Source: Marsupella aquatica (lineage: Eukaryota > Marchantiophyta). From it: a stretch of DNA of 64,000 nt. Positions within the stretch are counted from its first letter, which is position 1. Every line of letters begins with the position of its first letter. Shown one piece after another: positions 56,746 to 64,000 of the stretch. The stretch spans positions 7,812,001-7,876,000 of the forward strand of contig OZ316894.1 in NCBI GenBank assembly GCA_973895155.1. Reading direction: 5' to 3'. The translations under genes were made by a program, and so were the position numbers. The notes beneath the pieces are model-generated. The model was not told the DNA's origin. It ran no database searches and saw nothing but the letters and a program-made list of their open reading frames with translations.

Positions 56746-59124
56746 CATTACTGAGAAATTTTCCTCAAATTATAGAGCAAAATGGCAGGGTAGGAGAATG
56801 TAATGTGAAAAAGGGGGAATTCTTGAACACTTCCCATTTAATATGGCTACTAGTAGGGAGTGTCAAAGCAGGCCTGTAACTCAGTTTACAAATCAAGACA
56901 TAAATTGCTTCTATGGCCAAAGTCAAAATCACTACAGGAGACCAAAATACATACCCCATCAGCATTTTATGTCCAAACATCCATAACCATAAGACTTTGC
57001 TTCACGGAGAACTTTGACATGCCCTAGTGGCTGTCTAATCACAAACTCCGCCTAATCAGTTAGAGTCTCTCCCTATTGGTCTCCCCACCCTCTTCCCTGT
57101 TTAGGCTCTTCCAGGGGTGACTAGGTGCAAATCCTAGGCAGTAGGTGAATTTGGTATCAGATGAACAGGAATGTTGGCGTGTTCGCCATGCAACATCCAG
57201 GGTACCAACCTCCATTCCTACAGGCACAAACGCAACAAAGCATAGCCCATCCGTAAACTGTCATATACACAAACCACATATGGTTGACGTCACACTTTCC
57301 CAAACCTCTTGCTAAAAGAGAATTGTTGGAACTTGCAAGGTATCTATAGACATGTGAATTCTGACGAGGATGACGGAGCTCTAGAGGAAGCATGCATTAC
57401 TTTCAATCGTCTTATCCGGGGTTATGGCTGGACTCCTACAAGACATTGTTTGAGTTCTGCGATTGACGTCTCTGTGTGCCCTTTTAACCCAATTCTACCT
57501 TCCTCTAGTGAATTAGACTTTGAGTCTTGTCCTGGACATGTCTTCAAGGTTTTCAGCCTGCGCGTGATGTGTGTAGTACTTCCCGTTTGCCCTGCTTTCA
57601 AATACAATTGAAGCTATATGCCATTACGCACATTCTGCAATAACTGAGGACCATAACTAAATGCAGTACTGAGAGTAAGAGCATCTGGCCCATGACGGAG
57701 ACTGCCCTAATTTTCATTCCGGCTTCCTCCGATCATTTGTAGCGATGTTGTTCGCAGTTTCTGCCCCACTATGAGCAAGATCATGTTGACAGACGGAAAT
57801 CAATTGCCTTGAATCACAGTCTTCCTATGATCATATTTCCTGGGCAATTCGTCTGCCGAGTGTTTTACCATGTTTGAAACTTGTCTGCGTCCCGTCTCTG
57901 CTTTCCACGGCCACCAAGTTTGCCACTGCTACAAATGTGTGCAGATGCAGTGGTATTTGACGCGGTAACGAAATTCCAACCCCGACAACAAACAATTGAA
58001 GCTTATCGCTCACTCTTACCGGTGCTGGACCAAAGTCGCGGTTTCCAGTCCACTGTTGACGCTGCTTTCGGATGACTTCGGATGCTTTCGGATGATTTCG
58101 CTTCTGCTTTGCTATCAGACAGAAATTCCGTTCTACACGCTGAAAATACTACTTTCGCTATCGCAATTGAACTAGACAAGCATGCACCGACGATCTTAGT
58201 GTTCAGTAATACATCTTGAATCGACTACAGCTTTTGGTCAGATGTTGGAAGTGTTGATGTTTGCAAGATGATCCTAGAAATTCACAGGAAAGACGTAAAG
58301 CCGAACCTGAACTCATTTTCATGGATGGACACAAAACCCTCCTCGTTTGGAAACAGAGGCAGCACGAACTGGCGATCCAGTGCGGAACTACCTTCAATCT
58401 GTTGCCCTTCAATGGGACCTTAAATAGAAACCCTGATCAAGCAGTGACAATACAACCCTGCACCCAACCCGGACGTTTGACCATTCCTAGGGGAAAATTG
58501 GGGTATTGTCGGTGCTTTCTGCCCTCAATCTACACTAATTTATTTTTTCTATGTACCTACCCTCCTTGCCTTCCATGTACCGCGATGTGATTGCGAAACT
58601 TGTGCAAATTCAAAATTGTTTCAAATCCCTCGCGGTCCTTAATATCGCTTCACGTCAGTTTGGCCATTGGGACAAAGAAAAACGCGCCGTTGCAAAGGGA
58701 CGAAAACTTACAGAGATAGAACCCCTGGGATTGCTGCCACTATCTAGGCAATATGCCCGATTTCGAAATTTGAACGTTAAATTCGTTGAAGTGGCACTCA
58801 ATCCCTAAGCCAAGAAGCCTACAACTCATCTTGGAGAACAAGTATCTCTAACGGCGGCCATGTCACTTGGCTAAGCAAAAGTTAACAGTATGGACACTCC
58901 GTCCGGAGCTGCATGATCCAGCCAGTTTGAGTTCTTGTGCGAACTTGTAACGCCTTCCCATCATTCGATCCAAGCTTAATCTCTTGTGTAGTCAAGTTTC
59001 TGACGACCGCAAAATGAGTCCGCAGGGAGAGTACGCTTAAACAGGGCACTCTGGCCGGAGTTACCCTAAATCACACGACTTAACGGAGTCATTAAAAAAA
59101 TTGGACAACAACTCGACGGCGGAC
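56746..59124. other. Intergenic, no gene recognised
   Basis: Plus frames at 57309-57611 and 58261-58590 have ATG starts but no known domain. CTTCGGATGA/CTTTCGGATG words repeat three times at 58074-58105. The part next to 59125 is ZF-HD 3' flank. Confidence 0.4.
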
Positions 59125-60066
59125 TCATTCTCGAGTTCTCTTACTTTTATTATTGTGCATCCAAACTCTGAACAGCTTCCGACTCACGCCGATGACAGCA
59201 CAGAATGCCTGCGCTACTCCCTCGTCGCTCTTTTGAATCGTCCATCCTAATTTCTCTGCGAAGGAGCGCATCTTCTCCACTTGCTCTGTTGAAAACTTGG
59301 TGCGAAATCGCTTTTTCTTCGCCCCAGCCGATGCACTACTCCCCCCATCCTGATCATCCGAGTCCGAAGGAGCATAGCTCAGACTGTATGGTATAGCTCC
59401 GGATGTCCAAGTCGTCTCCTCTTTACGGTTTTGGTGGCAGTCACAGGAGGGCTCACCCTCAACTTCTCTTCTGTGAAAGCTCCGATGGCATTCACAGGCT
59501 GCACACTTCAGGGCATCCAAGGTTCCTTTCTCACCTCTGGCGATGAATTCTTGACATCCATCGACGGCGAGGCCCCCGGCGCGGACTATATGATTTCTGC
59601 GGCATTCTAGGTACTTGGTTATCATATGAACCTTTGCCTCCAAATGTCGGAGGTCTTCCATCCCGATACCGCTGGAGGCGTTGATCGGCTTTGGCTTCGA
59701 AGACTTGTGAAGGTCAGCGGAGCCACACCCAAGGTCTCCCTCAAGTGGTCCCAAATCCACTTCTCGTCTGTGAAAATTCCTATGGCAACCACATGCCGCA
59801 CACTTCAACGCGTCCAAGGTTTTTTCTAATCCTCCGGGCATGAATTCTCCGCATCCATCAGTCGCGTGGCCACCACCGCTGGCACTATGGTTCCTTAGAC
59901 ATTGTGTGTGCTTCTTCATCTCTTTATTAACCTTCGCTTCCAAAAGCGGAAATTCGTCCATCCCGCTGGTGAGCAGCTTCATCATCGACGATTCCTGAAG
60001 CCCGCCGAAGCCATCTACCACCGGCATCGGATGAAGTTGCTCTCCGTCATGTGCCCCCGACTCCAT
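59125..60066 (-). CDS. ZHD: Zinc-finger homeodomain protein with two dimerization domains
   Basis: An intronless 313-residue protein, as is usual for this plant-specific family. Two ZF-HD dimerization domains lie in tandem: residues ~53-102 (CLRNHSASGGGHATDGCGEF, LDALKCAACGCHRNFHRRE) and ~152-202 (CRRNHIVRAGGLAVDGCQEF, LDALKCAACECHRSFHRRE). Both keep the CAAC-x-CHR-x-FHRRE end. In the second the conserved GGHA histidine is Leu166. The duplicated unit starts upstream of the finger, since LEAKV precedes both. Residues ~250-310 are the ZF-HD homeodomain (FRTKFSTEQVEKMRSFAEKL, VSRKLFRVWMHNNKSKR). The protein should be a nuclear DNA-binding factor. Known members have one dimerization domain, so this architecture is unusual. 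ATG at 60066-60064 is the first in frame. Confidence 0.95.
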   Translation of the reverse strand: MESGAHDGEQLHPMPVVDGFGGLQESSMMKLLTSGMDEFPLLEAKVNKEMKKHTQCLRNHSASGGGHATDGCGEFMPGGLEKTLDALKCAACGCHRNFHRREVDLGPLEGDLGCGSADLHKSSKPKPINASSGIGMEDLRHLEAKVHMITKYLECRRNHIVRAGGLAVDGCQEFIARGEKGTLDALKCAACECHRSFHRREVEGEPSCDCHQNRKEETTWTSGAIPYSLSYAPSDSDDQDGGSSASAGAKKKRFRTKFSTEQVEKMRSFAEKLGWTIQKSDEGVAQAFCAVIGVSRKLFRVWMHNNKSKRTRE

Positions 60067-61214
60067 TTTTCACGCCTCTCTCCACTCTTTACCCGTCCTC
60101 CTACATAATTATGCTCACTCCGCCAGGGCCGCGAGTCCGAAATGGTAGCTTCGAATCAGCCTACCCTCTACCGCCGCTCGACACTCGTCCTTGCCGATGA
60201 TTTCTCGCATGCCTCGAGCTCACTCGACCGCGCAGACGACTTTCAAACGCGCGGGGGCGCCCTGGTGTATTCCCTTCATTCGACTATTTGTGCTTCAACT
60301 TTCCGCCGTCAACGCCTCTCGTTCCGCTTCGCCTCCCTCATTGACGCTACGCTACTTTGCATAGCCTGCTCGTTCACTGTTGCACCATCAATGCCAGGAG
60401 AGGCCGCTCCAAAACTGCCATATACCGACTCCTCGTTCTGCGTGCGAGCAATCTACGCTCCGAACAAATTTTTGAAACCAACACCACAATTGGCGGCTCG
60501 GAAAGCAGAATGACGAGTGTTGGATGGTCCGGCACTCGGCCCGCCGCCGCTTCTCTCTCGGAACCACCACTCTGATGTCGATAGAATGATCAGAGAATGG
60601 CCGGTCTGCCTCGATGCAGCGCCTTCCGCCGCGCGATGAAGAGGTGCTGTGATGGGGCTCGATGTCCACACCGCAAGGTACCGTTGCTGCCGATGAGATT
60701 GCGGCTTTGGTTGCTGCAGATCATCCGACGCAATAACAGACTGTGTGAAACAGAAAGGAATGGGCCGACACACACTGCTCGTTTCCTCGGTGAGACTGCG
60801 AACCTCGGGGATTGAAAAGAAGCAGATCGAAGCTTACTACTGCGCACACCTTCGATGTTTCGGATGGATTTCTTTCAGCTGACAACATTCAGTCCCAATT
60901 CCTCTGATTGCAGATGGAATTGGGAGGTCTTAAGGCCCTCCCACATTTATCGGTTTGTTGTTTGGAAGAGCATTCATTTTGAGCGATGTTGAGCTGAACA
61001 AATTAAGGGCGTTGAGAATTAAAAAATGGGTTGTTGAGACAAGCTATTACATTGCCCGTGGGCAAAAAATGCCAAACAGGGAGACAAGATTGGAAAAGAC
61101 AAAGCAACCCAATGAAGGGAAGAAAAGATGGGAAAATGTCCCAAAAAAACAAGCCAAGGGGTCCCTAACGGGAAAGGTGACCAAAATGTAACTTATAAAG
61201 GAGTCCTGAAGGCT
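60067..61214. other. ZF-HD upstream region, no second gene recognised
   Basis: About 60.07-60.85 kb is moderately GC-rich with overlapping frames on both strands of 60-123 residues and no known domain; it is the likely ZF-HD promoter and leader. Beyond ~60.9 kb the sequence becomes AT-rich repeat DNA. Confidence 0.4.
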
Positions 61215-61370
61215 AACATCCCTACTGAGTGGAGAACAGTTTGGTAGAGCTAAGAAGTAAATTGCAAAGGAGAGTCCCTAAAGCTAACACCCTACTAAGT
61301 GGAGAACTGAAAAGTCTGGTAAAGCTCCGGAGTAAAGCTCCGGAGTAAACCGCAAAGGAGGACCCTGAAA
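61215..61370. repeat. ~77-bp degenerate tandem repeat with a 15-bp internal duplication
   Basis: GCTAACATCCCTACTGAGTG at ~61212 recurs as GCTAACACCCTACTAAGTG at ~61284, with GGAGAAC, GTCTGGTA-AGCT and GCAAAGGAG following in both. In the second copy AAAGCTCCGGAGT is doubled. Confidence 0.7.
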
Positions 61371-62218
61371 TGGAACCTGACGGGCGACCCCAAAAACCAA
61401 CTGCCTCAGTATTACGAAGGAGGGTGAAAACCTGGGCCTGCTGAAGAGCCTCTGCCTAAACAAGACAGTGAGAACAGAAAAGGGGGGTAATGGAGAAAGA
61501 TACAACTACAGGATATGGTGAGGAAGAAAGTTAATTAGTGGGGTCCCACCCAAATGTATAAAACTATTAAAAGAAAATTGCACAGAAGTTTTCAGTGTTA
61601 TGTATGGTCAAGGCCTCTAGTGGGATGGAATTGTCCAAAATAATGCCCAGGGCCTTTTACTTGGACAAGTATGAAGACTGGAGGACTTTTAAAGTGCTTT
61701 TGGGTCTTGACCCAAATTTGTAGCTTAAGAGTAAGCTCTAATAGAGAACGCTCCTTGTACGTAGCCCAGTGCAACGTGGTTGTAATCTGCTCTCAGCCTA
61801 ATTCACTACTTATGGTCTTCTAATTTATTCTTTCCCGGCCCTATCTTATGATCAAGGTCACATAGTTTTACAAACAATACTAAAAGCCAGGGATTAAAGT
61901 TGCAGGAGATTTGTATGGCACTTGGACACACCCACAGCCCTCCCCCCCATCCAGTGAAAGAGCGCATGTGGAGTCTTTTGAGTTCCCGGCCCTCAACTGA
62001 ATGGGCGACAATCCAACATTGACTGAAATTTGTATGTGTCAACCTCCTCCTTAGGCAGGATTGATGGCATAAGTGATGGATAAACATGGGCAAGGGCCTG
62101 GAACTTTTAGGCCCTTGAGGTCCTGAAAATTGAAGAAGAGAAGGTTTGCACTAAACAAAGTTCACACTTAGCAAAGTGGCAGATTCTCTTGAGCAGTGAA
62201 AGTCACTTTTTCTTAACA
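61371..62218. other. Intergenic, no gene seen
   Basis: Short frames only; none recognised. Confidence 0.35.
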
Positions 62219-62340
62219 ATTGAGGAGTGCTAAGGGTGGTAAAAGAAAGGGCTCTTGACATGCAAGACTTTTTCTCAACAATTGAGGAGTGCTAAGGGCG
62301 ATAAATGAAAAGGCTCTTGACATGCAAGACATTCTAAACC
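62210..62340. repeat. 62-bp tandem duplication
   Basis: ATTGAGGAGTGCTAAGGG occurs at 62219 and 62281, each followed by GGCTCTTGACATGCAAGAC. Confidence 0.85.
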
Positions 62341-62760
62341 TGAGACCTGCTGACCCAAAAAGTTACAATTACTCGGTGTGGCCCCAAAACTAAAGCACCA
62401 CTCATAAAAATCCCAGAACACTTGCTACAGCGACACGGCAACCAGGTGTTGGGGCCAGAGGGCAAGATGAGAAAGGAATTGCAAGTCATAGCAGGAAGAC
62501 ACTTTCTCAGGTAACAACTTGTTTTTAGTGTCTAGAGAATAGGACCCAGAATAGCAAAAGTGCAAGCTTCCATCCACCACAACAATCAATAAGATTCAAA
62601 TTGCAACCCACGTTGATAGCTTTGAAATGTCATATATTTGACACTTTGCTTCATGTCCAAAAGTCCTTGCGCATCAGAATCCTGATGTCAAACATAATTT
62701 GCATTTGACCATCAACTCCAAGACTTGCAGTCATGCCAATAAAATATACATATGGAGGCT

Positions 62761-62806
62761 GTGACGTTTATTGCTTAGGAGTCGTGACGTTTATTGCTTA
62801 GGACAG
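62761..62806. repeat. 23-bp tandem duplication
   Basis: GTGACGTTTATTGCTTAGGA starts at 62761 and 62784. Confidence 0.9.
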
Positions 62807-64000
62807 CACAAGAGTAAGTTCTTTGGTAAAGTAGGATTATTTTGTTCGTATTAACATTTAGCTTAACCCTAAATGACCCATTTCTGACAAACTTCACCCT
62901 ACGTGCCCTCTGTGGTACACCCTATATGACCCTTGACATCAGCATTTAAATTTCATACTAAATGGCACTAAATGCTATTACAGTCCTTTTAGTGAGAATT
63001 TCAATTTCCCATTTTCCCCTTACATGTCCCCTTGCTGACATGTTTAGTGCTGTCCAATTTTGAATATTCCAATCTCCACCTATTTCAGTCCCAGTGATCA
63101 TATTGAAGGTCAGGGTGACTACCCATAGGATTCCCAGAAAAAACAATGGTATCACATACATTGATTAAGTTGATAAAGAAGAAACGATGTAAAGCCGAAC
63201 AAAGTTTTAATTTGACCAGTGGGTATTTCCAAAAACTAAAAGACCACCAACAATTTGAGAAGGCCATTAAGAGAGAATTATAGGTAGTACACACCTTGAC
63301 GAAACAGTTCCCATCAACAAAATACAAATCAAGCTCCTATCAGCGACTCGAAATCTCACAAGGCCAGAAGACGGGTTGTAGAACTCCATGATACAAAAAT
63401 CTTCACACGTGGCAATCTTCACCAGCCTCTGCCAATTTCTCTAGGCAGGCAATCTCTCCAATCTTATCAGAATAACAACTTTCATGCTTTGGGTAGGCAG
63501 ACAATTTATGAAGTCTCATCAGAGTAAGAACTTTCGTGCCGTGGGTGGCCAAAGCTCTTCTAACTACGTACGGTCTCTAGCTTCACACCAGCCCCAAGAC
63601 TTTGCACCATAGCCCACCTCGTGGCCAAGTTACACTAATTCATAGTAAAAACTCTATCAGAACGACAGCTACATTTATGGAAATAATACATGGATGTCCT
63701 TGATTATCTACTCTAAATTAACGACGGGGGAAATTTCAGATTACGACCCCACATAAATTCTTGCTGGCGCCAGACAGGGCATTTTGCATAGCATATTGCT
63801 CTGTTGGCAAAAATAGGGAGATGAATAGGTAATCATCAAGGGATAAAACAGGTCGCAAGTAGCAAGGTAAAGCTTCCACCAACTGCTACAAGGTTGGCGA
63901 GTAGAATCAGGAGGAGATGACTTCAAGTGACCCAAGAGATCTTTGAATTGGACGTCTAATCTTCAAGCAGTTGAACAAGTCGAAAGCAACCGCGCAAAGC
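62807..64000. other. Intergenic, degenerate repeat near 63.44-63.56 kb
   Basis: The phrase TAGGCAG(G)CAAT...TC...TCAGA(A/G)TAA(C/G)AACTTTC(A/G)TGC occurs twice about 65 bp apart. No gene recognised. Confidence 0.4.

Noticed and set aside
1-64000. CRISPR arrays, operons, riboswitches and tRNA/rRNA genes
   Set aside because: The tandem repeats lack the repeat-spacer pattern, the genome is eukaryotic, and no cloverleaf or rRNA sequence was seen by eye. A tRNAscan run would be decisive for tRNAs.

Overview
The window is nuclear DNA of a land plant. The genes are interrupted by short GT-AG introns and match plant families: a TOM1-LIKE (TOL) VHS/GAT protein, a zinc-finger homeodomain (ZF-HD) factor, NAA10, ribosomal protein S19 and a DUF1308 protein. 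The intergenic DNA is filled with plant-type transposons (Copia, L1-like LINE, PIF/Harbinger, MITEs). Low gene density and many degenerate tandem repeats suggest a large genome. A seed-free lineage is a guess, not a demonstrated fact.

Layout: 0.2-0.6 kb, a 99-bp tandem repeat; 0.7-1.8 kb, the 3' end of a Copia element, abutting a broken minus-strand LINE (1.8-~7.1 kb); 8.3-14.5 kb, AT-rich DNA with several repeat arrays, including a ~115-bp array whose unit carries a conserved hairpin, inside a ~3-kb segment with inverted flanks. 16.0-19.0 kb, DUF1308 gene (4 exons, minus). 22.0-22.7 kb, NAA10 (intronless, minus). 23.5-24.9 kb, local tandem duplications. 26.2-30.8 kb, TOL gene (9 exons, minus), with CT-rich probable leader/promoter DNA to ~32.5 kb. 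34.9-37.6 kb, a MITE followed by a PIF/Harbinger element with TIRs and a TAA target duplication. 39-44 kb, solo-LTR-like and foldback repeats and minisatellites with telomere-like palindromes. 44.3-45.4 kb, RPS19 (4 exons, plus). 48.6-49.5 kb, a GC-rich intronless NmrA-like gene with a tandemly duplicated upstream region. 51.5-54.9 kb, an internally deleted Copia element with both LTRs. 59.1-60.1 kb, an intronless ZF-HD gene with two tandem dimerization zinc fingers. 61-64 kb, degenerate repeats.

The six genes are unrelated housekeeping or regulatory genes and form no operon or cluster: NAA10 works co-translationally at the ribosome, RPS19 is part of the 40S subunit, TOL sorts ubiquitinated membrane cargo, and the ZF-HD protein is a transcription factor. 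Exon models for DUF1308, TOL and RPS19 were built by hand from splice sites and reading phase; each gives an uninterrupted frame of 508, 654 and 147 codons. The most unusual items are the duplicated zinc finger of the ZF-HD protein, the hairpin-bearing repeat array with inverted flanks, the compositionally distinct NmrA gene, and minisatellites built around telomere-like palindromes.
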